A DNA stretch of 64,000 nt. Origin: Bacteroidota bacterium. Lineage in GTDB: Bacteria > Bacteroidota > Bacteroidia > Chitinophagales > Saprospiraceae. The stretch covers positions 99,752 through 163,751 of the forward strand of contig CAUJDW010000128.1 of NCBI GenBank assembly GCA_963169455.1, written 5' to 3'. Under the pieces are notes generated by a model, which was not told the DNA's origin, ran no database searches, and saw only the letters and a program-made list of their open reading frames with translations. How positions within the stretch are numbered: position 1 is the stretch's first letter; every line of letters starts with the position of its first letter. Shown here piece by piece: positions 24,019-31,970 of the stretch. The translations under genes and the position numbers were made by a program.

Positions 24019-25668
24019 ATGCTGAAAAAAAGCTGCCGGCTATTCCTTTTCCTCTTTTTCCTGTCTCTGTTTTCCACCGTGCTGAACGCCGCCTCAGCGC
24101 GTTACCGCTGCATGTGGCGCGATGACCCGGCCACGACCATGGTAATCGGCTGGGATCAGGTTGCCGGCAGCAACCCCGAAGTATTCTATGACGTTGTGGA
24201 CTTCGGCAGGCAGCTCAACGCCTATCGGTTCAAACAAAAACCCGACCGCATCATCAGCGCAAAGGGGATGAACAACCACTTCGCCCGCCTCTCAGGCCTG
24301 AAGCCCAACACTGTTTACTACTTCGTGATCAGGGACAGCGAAGGGGCCAGCCAGCGAATGTCTTTTAAAACGGCGCCCGACACCCCCAACGAGCGCTTTT
24401 CGGTCATTGCCGGCGGCGATTCCCGCAATAACCGAGAGGCCAGGCGCGACGCCAACCGCCTGGTCAGCAAACTCCGCCCCCACCTCGTCCTGTTCAATGG
24501 CGATATGACTGCCGGCGATACTTTTGAGGAATGGCAGGACTGGTTCGACGACTGGCAGGAAACTATTGGCAGCGACGGGCGCCTGTTCCCCGTCCTGGCC
24601 GCCCGGGGCAACCACGAGTCCGCCAACAGCTCCATTACCGAACTGTTTGACGTGAGCAACGCCGATGTCTACTATGCATTGACCTTTGGCGGAAACCTCT
24701 TCCGCATCTATACCCTCAACTCCCTCATACCGCCGGGCGGCAGCCAGCGCATCTGGCTGGAAGGCGACCTGAGCGCCAACCAGGACGTGACCTGGAAAAT
24801 GGCCCAATACCACCACGCCATCAGGCCTCATACCAGCAAGAAACCGGAAAAGGACGAATTGCTGCTCAACTGGGCCACCCTATTCCACAAATACCAGGTC
24901 GCCCTGGCCATGGAATCCGACGCGCATGTGGTCAAACTGACCTATCCCATCAGGCCCTCGCGGGATCCTGGCAGCGAGGAAGGTTTTATCCGGGACGATG
25001 AAAGGGGCACTGTGTATATCGGAGAAGGATGCTGGGGAGCTCCCCTCCGGGAAGCGAATGACAACAAATCCTGGACGCGCGCCAGCGGCAGTTTCAACCA
25101 GTTCAACTGGATATTCATCGACCGGGAAAAGATCGAGATCCGGACGATCCGGACCGATGGCGCCCTTCAGGTTGCGGAGGTGAGCCACAACAACATTTTT
25201 GAACCGCCGATCGGGCTCGTCATCTGGAACCCGCCTTCGGGAGACGTGCTAACCATACGCAAACGCCACCCGAAGGAATCGGAACCGGCGATCGCCGCTC
25301 CCCAGCAAGCTCAGCCGGGCCGCCCCAACGTGCCGGCCCCCGAAACGGCCGCGGCGGCACTGCCTCCGGCAGCAAACGAACCCCAGCCCAACCCCTCCGA
25401 CCCCAACGACTGGTCGGCCTTCCCAAAACTTTCGCCGGATGAAACGGGCAATGTGCTTGTCAAGTACAACCTCACCCATGCCTGCGATGTGAGCGTACAA
25501 CTCATCAACCAGCAATGGCGGGAAATGGCGCGGATCGAATTCCCCAGGCAAACTGCCGGGGAAGCCATCAAAAGCCTCGACGTGAGCCGGGTGCCGTCCG
25601 GCAAATACCTGCTGGTGGTCAAAGGCAGCGGCAAACTGGTGCGCCGCTACCAGCTGCTGGTGAAGTAA
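24019..25668 (+). CDS. Secreted calcineurin-like/purple-acid-type phosphoesterase with C-terminal sorting-like domain
   Basis: A 549-residue exported protein starting at ATG 24019 (MLKKSCRLFLFLFFLSLF, signal peptide ending near NAAS). An N-terminal fibronectin-like domain (about 30-120: TMVIGWDQ, LSGLKPNTVYYFVIRD) precedes the metallophosphoesterase domain. That domain shows AGGDSRN, FNGDMTAGD, ARGNHE and YHHAIRPH, the metal-binding order GDxx, GDxx, GNHE, H. After a proline/alanine-rich linker, the last 75 residues (NVLVKYNLTHACDVSVQLIN to the final RYQLLVK) resemble a type IX secretion C-terminal domain. Secretion through T9SS is inferred. A short GC hairpin followed by TTTT (23970-23994) lies just upstream of the start. 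Confidence 0.85.
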   Translation: MLKKSCRLFLFLFFLSLFSTVLNAASARYRCMWRDDPATTMVIGWDQVAGSNPEVFYDVVDFGRQLNAYRFKQKPDRIISAKGMNNHFARLSGLKPNTVYYFVIRDSEGASQRMSFKTAPDTPNERFSVIAGGDSRNNREARRDANRLVSKLRPHLVLFNGDMTAGDTFEEWQDWFDDWQETIGSDGRLFPVLAARGNHESANSSITELFDVSNADVYYALTFGGNLFRIYTLNSLIPPGGSQRIWLEGDLSANQDVTWKMAQYHHAIRPHTSKKPEKDELLLNWATLFHKYQVALAMESDAHVVKLTYPIRPSRDPGSEEGFIRDDERGTVYIGEGCWGAPLREANDNKSWTRASGSFNQFNWIFIDREKIEIRTIRTDGALQVAEVSHNNIFEPPIGLVIWNPPSGDVLTIRKRHPKESEPAIAAPQQAQPGRPNVPAPETAAAALPPAANEPQPNPSDPNDWSAFPKLSPDETGNVLVKYNLTHACDVSVQLINQQWREMARIEFPRQTAGEAIKSLDVSRVPSGKYLLVVKGSGKLVRRYQLLVK

Positions 25669-25706
25669 CAGCCGCTTTCTTTTGGACGCCGCCCTTACTT
25701 CCCGGT

Positions 25707-25735
25707 TTTGCTCTAGGTAAAGTTTTGTAGCTTTG
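25707..25735 (+). promoter_or_regulatory. Promoter for the polyprenyl synthetase gene
   Basis: TTTG at 25707-25710 and TAGCTTTG at 25728-25735 with a 17-bp spacer match the Bacteroidota promoter consensus. The start codon at 25754 is 18 bp downstream. Confidence 0.7.
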
Positions 25736-25753
25736 GGCTGCAAAACAAAAGGT

Positions 25754-26728
25754 ATGTCCCAATCGCTCAGCACAATTCAGGGTGTCATCGACGCGGAGCT
25801 GAAGGCTTTTGAGGCCCGGTTCCGGGAATCCATGCGAAGCCCTGTCCCCCTGCTGGATAAGATCACTTTCTATATCGTGCGCCGCAAAGGCAAACAGGTG
25901 CGCCCCATGTTCGTTTTCCTGGCCGCCAAACTGTGCGGCGAGGTGAATGACGCGACCTACACCGCCGCTTCCCTGGTGGAACTCCTGCACACCGCCACCC
26001 TGGTTCATGACGACGTCGTGGATGACTCCTACGAACGCCGCGGCTTTTTCTCCATCAACGCGCTGTGGAAGAATAAAATCGCCGTGCTCGTCGGCGATTA
26101 CCTCTTCGCACAGGGCATGCTCGTGGCCCTGCGCAGCAAGCAGTACCGCTTACTCGAAATCGTCTCCGATGCGGTGCAGGCCATGAGCGAAGGGGAGTTG
26201 CTGCAGATCGAAAAGGCCCGCCGCCTGGATATCGAAGAGGATATTTACTACGAGATCATCCGCCAGAAAACGGCATCCCTGATCGCTTCGGCCTGCGGCG
26301 CCGGCGCCGCATCCACCACCAGCGACGAAACCCTGATCGAGCGCATGCGCCTGTTTGGGGAAAAGATCGGCATCGCCTTCCAGATCCGAGACGACCTCTT
26401 CGATTTCGGCGCCGATGACGTTGGCAAACCGCTGGGTATCGACATCAAGGAAAAAAAAATGACCCTCCCGCTTATTTATGCCCTGAAAAACACTACCGCG
26501 GCGGAGCGCCGGCACATCATCAACCTCGTCCGCCGCCACAGCGAAAAACCGGAAAAGGTCAGGGAAGTCGTGGATTTCGTCCGCCAGAGCGGCGGGCTGG
26601 AGTATGCCCGGGAGGCCATGCGCGATTTCCGCAGCCAGGCCTTCGACCTGCTTGAAACTTTTCCCGAATCTCCCAGCCGCCAGGCATTGACCCAACTGGT
26701 CACTTTTGTGACGGACAGGAAAAGGTGA
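25754..26728 (+). CDS. Polyprenyl synthetase (trans-isoprenyl diphosphate synthase)
   Basis: A 324-residue enzyme that extends allylic diphosphates with isopentenyl diphosphate, probably producing the long-chain tail for menaquinone. Start at ATG 25754 (MSQSLSTIQGVID). The first aspartate-rich motif HDDVVDD is at residues 85-91, preceded by KGKQVRPMF; the second motif is IRDDLFDFGADD. The residues before the first motif (LLHTATLVHDD) are small, which fits a long-chain product, but chain length is not certain. It has its own promoter and is monocistronic. Confidence 0.93.
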   Translation: MSQSLSTIQGVIDAELKAFEARFRESMRSPVPLLDKITFYIVRRKGKQVRPMFVFLAAKLCGEVNDATYTAASLVELLHTATLVHDDVVDDSYERRGFFSINALWKNKIAVLVGDYLFAQGMLVALRSKQYRLLEIVSDAVQAMSEGELLQIEKARRLDIEEDIYYEIIRQKTASLIASACGAGAASTTSDETLIERMRLFGEKIGIAFQIRDDLFDFGADDVGKPLGIDIKEKKMTLPLIYALKNTTAAERRHIINLVRRHSEKPEKVREVVDFVRQSGGLEYAREAMRDFRSQAFDLLETFPESPSRQALTQLVTFVTDRKR

Positions 26729-26758
26729 GGCAGTAGGCAGGCCCTTAGGAGTTTCCAT

Positions 26759-26794
26759 GTTTTTACCCGGCCGAGCACAGCGAGGACGGGCCAG
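26759..26794 (+). repeat. TTTTTACCCGG intergenic repeat, copy D
   Basis: Begins GTTTTTACCCGGCCGAGCAC and ends GAGGACGGGCCAG. It is closest to copy B. It lies 30 bp after the polyprenyl synthetase stop codon; the remainder of this 181-bp gap shows no gene. Confidence 0.6.
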
Positions 26795-26909
26795 GTTTCA
26801 GGTTAGCAGCTAAGCGGAGCCTCCGGGGAAAGGAAAACTGCCAATTTGGGGGTTTGTTGGCTAAAAGTAAGCCAGTGGGCGGAATCGCAAAAAACTGACG
26901 TACTGGCGA

Positions 26910-27536
26910 TCATCCTCTGCTGCCGAATGCCTGCTCGTGAGGGTATCCCTCATCCTCGAGTGGTTCTACGAGGAGGATGCGTTCATCGATAACGCCGATG
27001 ACGCGGATTTCGGCGCCGGGGCGGAGTTCTTTTCCGGCCGTAATAGCTTCCAGTTCGTAAGGAGCGCCTCTCAGGTCGAGGTGGACTTTTCCAAAACCAT
27101 TGCGGTGGGGGGGGATCGGCTCCAGCACCTTGCCCTTTTGGAGGAGCAGGCGCTCGCCTTCGTCGTGGCTCCGGTGCGGAATGAGGCGAAGGAAGAGCAG
27201 GGTAGCGGCCTTGGCCAGTGCAGCCACAGCCAGCCCGACGGCCAGGCTGAAGGCAAGCAGCACTTTCATGGGCATTCCCTGATGGTACAGGATAAGCGCC
27301 ATCCAGCTAAAAGCGGCAAAAAAGTTGAGTACCGTCCGCGCGTTGAAGATGTGGGAAAGTTTTTTGTCGGCCTCTTCGTCCGCATCCCGCTCCGGGCTGA
27401 ACAGGCTCAGCACCAACAGGATGGCCAGCAGCAGGGTGGATACTGCGGCGGCCAGCCAGAAAGCCTGCTCGATCCAGCTTTGAGCATTCCACAAATCTCC
27501 AAACAACGGCAAACGCATACGAAACTGTCTATGCAC
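26910..27536 (-). CDS. NfeD-like membrane protein
   Basis: A 208-residue membrane protein. The first hydrophobic helix (QAFWLAAAVSTLLLAILLVLSL) is followed by an acidic linker, then two more helices (LNFFAAFSWMALILYH and VLLAFSLAVGLAVAALAKAATLLFL), and a C-terminal OB-fold of about 75 residues. The OB-fold (GKVHLDLRGAPYELEAIT; GAEIRVIGVIDERILLVEPL) matches NfeD/YqiJ-type proteins, which usually pair with flotillin-like proteins in membrane microdomains. No flotillin gene is adjacent. The ATG at 27536 or the one six codons in (27518) could be the start. Confidence 0.75.
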   Translation of the reverse strand: MHRQFRMRLPLFGDLWNAQSWIEQAFWLAAAVSTLLLAILLVLSLFSPERDADEEADKKLSHIFNARTVLNFFAAFSWMALILYHQGMPMKVLLAFSLAVGLAVAALAKAATLLFLRLIPHRSHDEGERLLLQKGKVLEPIPPHRNGFGKVHLDLRGAPYELEAITAGKELRPGAEIRVIGVIDERILLVEPLEDEGYPHEQAFGSRG

Positions 27537-27927
27537 CGGGCCCGGCTGGGGCCCGGCATGATGAACCTACACGGAAAGTTAAGGCAGTTTGGCCGCTCGC
27601 GCACATGCTATCGGCCAAGGCGGTTCCTTTTTCGGCAAAGGGCGCGGGCGGGCGGGCGACAAGAAAATTCCGGCGGTAAATATCCGCTTAGTTTGTACCT
27701 TTGCTCCACGGCAGCAAGCAGCGCATTCGCCCTTTTGGTTTTTCCCTGACACCCTTGTAACACAATCTGCAGAAGTGGAGAAGCGGGCCCGAAGCCCTTT
27801 TCTTTCCTTTGTAAAACAGCCTGGCTTCCCGCCATCTTCTGCTGTGCTTTGACATTCCGGAGCGCTGCCTCTGAATCCTTGGCCGAGGCCCAGAAATTCC
27901 TATTCTTCGTTATCAAACATAGATTAA
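27537..27927. other. Divergent intergenic region containing the prs promoter and long leader
   Basis: This 391-bp spacer holds no credible gene. TACCTTTG at 27696-27703 is a good -7 box directed toward prs; transcription from it would give a leader of about 218 nt. The leader contains pyrimidine-rich stretches and GGGCCCGAAGCCC-type local pairing near 27786-27798, but no riboswitch class was recognised. Confidence 0.5.
27696..27703 (+). promoter_or_regulatory. -7 box upstream of prs
   Basis: TACCTTTG fits TAnnTTTG. The preceding GTTTG (27691-27695) is too close to serve as -33. It implies a leader of about 218 nt before the prs ATG at 27928. Confidence 0.45.
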
Positions 27928-28875
27928 ATGGCCACTAATCAAATGGTTGAAGTCAAACTTTTTTCCGGGACCACTTCGTCATATCTGGCGGAGCGTATAG
28001 CCGACCAATATGGGCACCCGCTGGGAGATATCAAAGTGCACCGGTTCAGCGACGGAGAAATGCAGCCGGTTATCAATGAGTCGGTGCGGGGGGCCTATGT
28101 GTTCTTTATCCAGTCCACGTTCCCGCCGACGGAAAACCTGATGGAGCTGCTCCTGATGATCGACGCCGCCAAACGGGCTTCCGCCGGTTATATCACGGCG
28201 GTCATTCCCTACTTCGGCTATGCCCGCCAGGACAGGAAGGACAAGCCGCGGGTGCCCATCTCCGCCAAACTGATCGCCAACCTGCTGGAGGCCGCCGGCG
28301 CCGACCGCATCATGACCCTGGATTTCCACGCCGACCAGATTCAGGGGTTCTTCGATATTCCCGTCGACCACCTCAAGAGCGAAGCAATCTTTATCCCCTA
28401 CCTGCAGGAACTCGGCCTGGACAACGTCATTTTCGCCTCTCCGGACGTGGGCGGCACCAAACGGGCCCGCACCTACTCCAAACACTTCCGCAAAAACCTC
28501 GTCATCTGCGACAAATACCGCAAACGCGCCAACGAAGTGGCCGAAATGACCGTGATCGGCGACGTGAAGGATGCAGATGTCATCCTCGTCGATGACCTCG
28601 TGGATACCGCGGGCACCCTTTGCCGGGCCGCCAAAGTGCTCATCGAAAAAGGTGCGCGCAGCGTCAGGGCCATGTGCACCCATCCCGTCCTGTCGGGCGA
28701 CGCCTATGACAAAATCGAAAATTCCATGCTCGATGAACTGATCGTTTGCGACACTATCCCCCTGAGGCAGGAGTCAAGAAAGATCAAGGTGCTGTCAACG
28801 GCCAAGCTCTTTTCCCGCGCTATCCGCAACACCCATGAGCACCGCTCTATCTCGGCGCTCTTCGTGGAAGGATGA
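27928..28875 (+). CDS. prs: Ribose-phosphate pyrophosphokinase
   Basis: A 315-residue enzyme that makes PRPP from ribose-5-phosphate and ATP for nucleotide, His and Trp synthesis. Motifs: FSDGEMQP, the ATP loop YFGYARQDRKDKPRVPISAKL, FHADQIQGFF, and the PRPP-binding VILVDDLVDTAGT. Full length, class I. The ATG at 27928 follows an A-rich stretch (CAAACATAGATTAA) rather than a Shine-Dalgarno sequence. The bL25 gene follows after 138 bp with its own promoter; a prs-rplY order is common in bacteria. Confidence 0.97.
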   Translation: MATNQMVEVKLFSGTTSSYLAERIADQYGHPLGDIKVHRFSDGEMQPVINESVRGAYVFFIQSTFPPTENLMELLLMIDAAKRASAGYITAVIPYFGYARQDRKDKPRVPISAKLIANLLEAAGADRIMTLDFHADQIQGFFDIPVDHLKSEAIFIPYLQELGLDNVIFASPDVGGTKRARTYSKHFRKNLVICDKYRKRANEVAEMTVIGDVKDADVILVDDLVDTAGTLCRAAKVLIEKGARSVRAMCTHPVLSGDAYDKIENSMLDELIVCDTIPLRQESRKIKVLSTAKLFSRAIRNTHEHRSISALFVEG

Positions 28876-28931
28876 ACCGCTTTTTTGTCAACGATTTTCC
28901 TGATTCACTTTCTGTTTTAATAGAAAATAGC

Positions 28932-28939
28932 TATCTTTG
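28932..28939 (+). promoter_or_regulatory. -7 box upstream of the bL25 gene
   Basis: TATCTTTG fits TAnnTTTG; the -33 region is weak. The implied leader of about 68 nt contains the small hairpin GCCGC-ATCCC-GCGGC near 28958-28973. Confidence 0.6.
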
Positions 28940-29013
28940 CGTGCCTTTTTTGGGCTTGCCGCATCCCGCGGCTGGAATGAGAGAAAAAAGCATTCACTGC
29001 AAAGTCACAGATC

Positions 29014-29610
29014 ATGGAAATAATTGCTGTTAATGGCCAGGCGCGGCCTGGGCTGGGCAAAAAAGTAGCAAAGGCAGTCAGAAACGAAGGCCGCATCCCC
29101 TGCGTGTTGTACGGCGGAGACGAAGTGGTTCACTTTTCCACGACCCTGAACGAAGTGCGGGGCGTCGTGTACACTCCGGACTTTAAAGTAGCCGAATTGT
29201 CTGTAAATGGCAAAACTTACCGCGCCATCCTCAAAGATGTACAATGGCATCCGGTTTCGGACAGCATCATGCACATCGATTTCCTCCGCCTCGTTGAGGG
29301 GCATCCCGTGAAAGTCGAAGTGCCGGTGCGCTTCAAGGGCGTTTCTCCCGGCGTGCGCGCCGGCGGCAAGCTGCAGCAGAAACTGCGCCGCGTGCAGATC
29401 AAAACGACGCCTGAGCACCTGGTCACCGAAATTTCGGTTGATATTTCCAAGCTGGAACTGGGCCAGTCTATCCGGGTTCGCGACATCGTGATCGAGGAGC
29501 CTGGCATCGAGATCATGAGCTCTCCGGGCGTTCCCGTAGCGACGATCGAGATCCCGCGCGCCCTGCGTTCCGCTACTGCCGCCGCCGAAAAGGCCGCTTC
29601 CGGTAAGTAA
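29014..29610 (+). CDS. rplY: 50S ribosomal protein L25, CTC-type
   Basis: A 198-residue general-stress-type bL25 that binds 5S rRNA. The N-terminal 5S-binding domain (about 1-90) has RPGLGKKVAKAVRNEGRIPC and VLYGGDEVV, and the C-terminal CTC beta domain (about 95-185) has VPVRFKGVSPGVRAGGKLQQ and ISVDISKLELGQSIRVRDI. Length matches the long CTC form. Downstream of prs; followed by an intrinsic terminator at 29637-29673. Confidence 0.96.
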   Translation: MEIIAVNGQARPGLGKKVAKAVRNEGRIPCVLYGGDEVVHFSTTLNEVRGVVYTPDFKVAELSVNGKTYRAILKDVQWHPVSDSIMHIDFLRLVEGHPVKVEVPVRFKGVSPGVRAGGKLQQKLRRVQIKTTPEHLVTEISVDISKLELGQSIRVRDIVIEEPGIEIMSSPGVPVATIEIPRALRSATAAAEKAASGK

Positions 29611-29636
29611 TCATATTGTTGTACTTTCCATACCGC

Positions 29637-29673
29637 AAAGAGGTGTAATGGCCTGCCAGCTTTACACCTCTTT
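29637..29673 (+). terminator. Rho-independent terminator after the bL25 gene
   Basis: AAAGAGGTGTAA (29637-29648) pairs perfectly with TTACACCTCTTT (29662-29673), a 12-bp stem with a 13-nt loop. The T run is part of the stem; the symmetric A/T ends could serve either strand. Confidence 0.8.
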
Positions 29674-29687
29674 GGCTATTTCCGACT

Positions 29688-30461
29688 ATGCAAAACCTCC
29701 GCGTCACCCTCGTTCAGGCCCGGCTTTTCTGGGAAGACAAGGCAGCGAACCTGGCCGCCTTTGACAAAATGCTGGATGAGTCCGCAGCCCGGACGGACAT
29801 CGTCGTCCTTCCGGAAATGTTCACTACGGGCTTCACCATGAACGCAGGGCCCCTGGCCGAGCCGATGGACGGGCCAACGATGGCCTGGCTGGCAGCCCGG
29901 GCAGCCCGAATGGATGCAGCGGTCGCCGGCAGCTTCATCGCTAAAGAGGGCGGCCGCTACTACAACCGCCTCGTCTGGATGCGCCCCGATGGCAGCTACG
30001 ACACCTACGACAAGCGCCATCTTTTCACCCTGGCCGGCGAACATAAAACCTACACCCCCGGAACCAGGCGCCTGCTGGTGGAATGTAAAGGCTGGAAGAT
30101 CCTGCCTCTCATCTGCTATGACCTGCGATTTCCCGCCTGGAGCCGCAATGTGGATGACTACGGCCTGCTCCTCTACCTGGCCAACTGGCCGGAGCCGCGC
30201 CGCAATCACTGGCGCTGCCTGCTTGCCGCGCGCGCCATCGAAAACCAGGCCTATACCCTCGGCGTCAACCGCATCGGAGAGGACGGCAATGGGTTCTCCC
30301 ATTCCGGCGACACCTCCGCATTTAACTACTCCGGGGAAGAATTGCTGCACGTCGCCAATGCGGAAGGTTGCTTCACCCTCACCCTCTCCTGCGCCGAACA
30401 ACAGGCCTTCCGCCAAAAACTGCCCTTCCTGGCCGACCGGGACAGCCTGAGCCTGGGGTAG
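29688..30461 (+). CDS. Nitrilase-family amidase (YafV/omega-amidase-like)
   Basis: A 257-residue carbon-nitrogen hydrolase. The catalytic Glu is in LPEMFTTGFTMN, Lys in YDKRHLFTLAGE, and Cys in PLICYDLRFPAWSRN. FTTGFTMN and NRIGEDGNGFSHSGDT are characteristic of the YafV-like omega-amidase branch, which hydrolyses alpha-ketoglutaramate or alpha-ketosuccinamate formed by transaminases. Start at ATG 29688, 14 bp after the bL25 terminator. No aminotransferase gene is adjacent, so the pathway link is from family knowledge only. Confidence 0.9.
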   Translation: MQNLRVTLVQARLFWEDKAANLAAFDKMLDESAARTDIVVLPEMFTTGFTMNAGPLAEPMDGPTMAWLAARAARMDAAVAGSFIAKEGGRYYNRLVWMRPDGSYDTYDKRHLFTLAGEHKTYTPGTRRLLVECKGWKILPLICYDLRFPAWSRNVDDYGLLLYLANWPEPRRNHWRCLLAARAIENQAYTLGVNRIGEDGNGFSHSGDTSAFNYSGEELLHVANAEGCFTLTLSCAEQQAFRQKLPFLADRDSLSLG

Positions 30462-30662
30462 GGAGGGCTGTTCAAAATTTTGTGCTTTTGCGTGCTGAAT
30501 AGTTACCTCTCGGGTAGGGCGTTCCACCATTCCACCCTTCCCCCGCCCAATGAGGCAGCGAAGCCTAAAGCAATGAAAGGCCTGCGCACTGTACAGAAAA
30601 TAAAACCCAAGCCGGAGCCGTTAATTGATGCATCTTTTAAAACTCCCAAGCCGGATTGCACT

Positions 30663-31202
30663 ATGGCCAGATCGCTCCTTAGAACTATATTATTGCTTGC
30701 CTTTTTCCTCTTTTCCCTTTCCCGCTGCGCCCTCTTTACTCCCTTGGAAAGCCCGCCCCGGCCCCATAACCCTTCGCGTGCAGGCGGTACGCCGGCGCCC
30801 GTCGTTGACGAGAAAGCCCTGCTGCGCGAGGAAGTAACCGGCTATGCCCGTAAATACCTCGGCTCGCCCTACCGCGCCGCAGGCAAGGATCCCCGGGGCT
30901 TCGACTGCTCGGGCTTCACCGGTTATGTGATGAAAAACTTCGGCGTGGCGCTCTCCGCCAGTTCCCAGCTTCAGGCCAGAGAAGGCATGAAAGTGGATAT
31001 CGAAGAGGCCCGGCCCGGCGACCTTATCTTTTTCAAGCGCACGCCGGCCAGCGAGGTCTTCCACGTTGCCCTCGTGGTGCGCAATAGCCGGGATGGCATA
31101 GAAGTCATTCACAGCACCTCGAGGGGAGTGGTCATTGATAACATCTCCAGGTCCGATTACTGGAAGCCGAAGATATATTCGGCAAGGTCCGTGCTGGAGT
31201 AG
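30663..31202 (+). CDS. NlpC/P60 (C40) family lipoprotein peptidase
   Basis: A 179-residue cell-wall hydrolase that probably cleaves D-Glu/gamma-linked peptides in peptidoglycan stems. The ATG at 30663 (MARSLLRTILLLAFFLF) gives a signal peptide with lipobox LSRC, so it is likely a lipoprotein. The catalytic cysteine is in FDCSGFTGYVM, the histidines in FHVALVV and VIHSTSRG. The proline-rich spacer after the lipobox (LESPPRPHNPSRAGG) would tether the domain. The 201-bp gap upstream contains no gene. Confidence 0.9.
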   Translation: MARSLLRTILLLAFFLFSLSRCALFTPLESPPRPHNPSRAGGTPAPVVDEKALLREEVTGYARKYLGSPYRAAGKDPRGFDCSGFTGYVMKNFGVALSASSQLQAREGMKVDIEEARPGDLIFFKRTPASEVFHVALVVRNSRDGIEVIHSTSRGVVIDNISRSDYWKPKIYSARSVLE

Positions 31203-31241
31203 TGGCCGCCAAATCTGACTTCCCGCCCTTTGCATTCCCGA

Positions 31242-31249
31242 TATTTTTG
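31242..31249 (+). promoter_or_regulatory. -7 box upstream of adk
   Basis: TATTTTTG fits TAnnTTTG, about 73 bp before the adk start. No clear -33 element. Confidence 0.45.
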
Positions 31250-31322
31250 TATTTTCGGCTTTCCAATGAAGCCCCTGCCGCTACAGGGGCAGGTGTTTTG
31301 ATTCAGACTAAACCACAAGCGA

Positions 31323-31895
31323 ATGATCAACCTTATACTCTTCGGCCCTCCGGGTTCGGGCAAGGGCACGCAGGCTGCCAAAATCGTTGAAAAATACGAA
31401 TTGCTGCACATCTCCACCGGCGACCTGTTCCGCTACGAAATGGGAAATAACACCCCGCTGGGGCTACAGGCCAAAAGCTATATGGACAAAGGAGAGCTGG
31501 TGCCCGATGAGGTGACGGTCGGCATGCTGCGCAACAAGGTGGAAGCCAACCCCTATGTGGAAGGGTATATCTTTGACGGCTTTCCGCGCACCGTGCCTCA
31601 GGCCGACGCACTGGACAACCTGCTGGCCGAAGAGGGCAACGAGGTGCACCTGCTGCTTATGCTCGACGTGCCCGACGAAGAACTGGTCAAACGCCTGTTG
31701 GGGCGGGCCAAGGTTTCCGGGCGCACCGACGACATGGACGAAAGCATTATCCGCAACCGGATCGAAGTTTACAAGAACGAAACGACGCCGGTCTTTGACT
31801 ACTACGCCGAAAAGGGCAAGGCGGCGAAAGTGTATGGCGTCGGCAGCATCGAAGAGATATTCAACCGGCTTTGTGAGCAGATCAGCCAGTTGTGA
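31323..31895 (+). CDS. adk: Adenylate kinase
   Basis: A 190-residue enzyme catalysing ATP + AMP to 2 ADP. The P-loop FGPPGSGKGTQ is at residues 6-16, the AMP-binding segment HISTGDLFR at 29-37 and FDGFPRT near 80. The LID region is short (RAKVSGRTDDMDE), giving the short-form enzyme lacking the zinc-binding extension. Start at ATG 31323 (MINLILFG). It is followed directly by a perfect 34-bp palindrome that terminates it against the convergent nagB gene. Confidence 0.97.
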   Translation: MINLILFGPPGSGKGTQAAKIVEKYELLHISTGDLFRYEMGNNTPLGLQAKSYMDKGELVPDEVTVGMLRNKVEANPYVEGYIFDGFPRTVPQADALDNLLAEEGNEVHLLLMLDVPDEELVKRLLGRAKVSGRTDDMDESIIRNRIEVYKNETTPVFDYYAEKGKAAKVYGVGSIEEIFNRLCEQISQL

Positions 31896-31900
31896 AATGC

Positions 31901-31934
31901 GGGGAGCGCTGTGTTCATGAACACAGCGCTCCCC
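31901..31934. terminator. Bidirectional terminator between adk and nagB
   Basis: A perfect 34-bp palindrome: GGGGAGCGCTGTGTTCA (31901-31917) followed by its reverse complement (31918-31934), then CTTTG. It lies between the convergent stop codons. The T-tract is minimal, so efficiency is uncertain. Confidence 0.7.
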
Positions 31935-31970
31935 CTTTGTGCCTGATATCCTGGTTGAAGCCCGGGCCTA

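Noticed and set aside
30480..30662. N-terminal extension of the NlpC/P60 protein
   Set aside because: The extension would place the signal peptide inside the protein; the ATG at 30663 directly precedes a proper lipoprotein signal.
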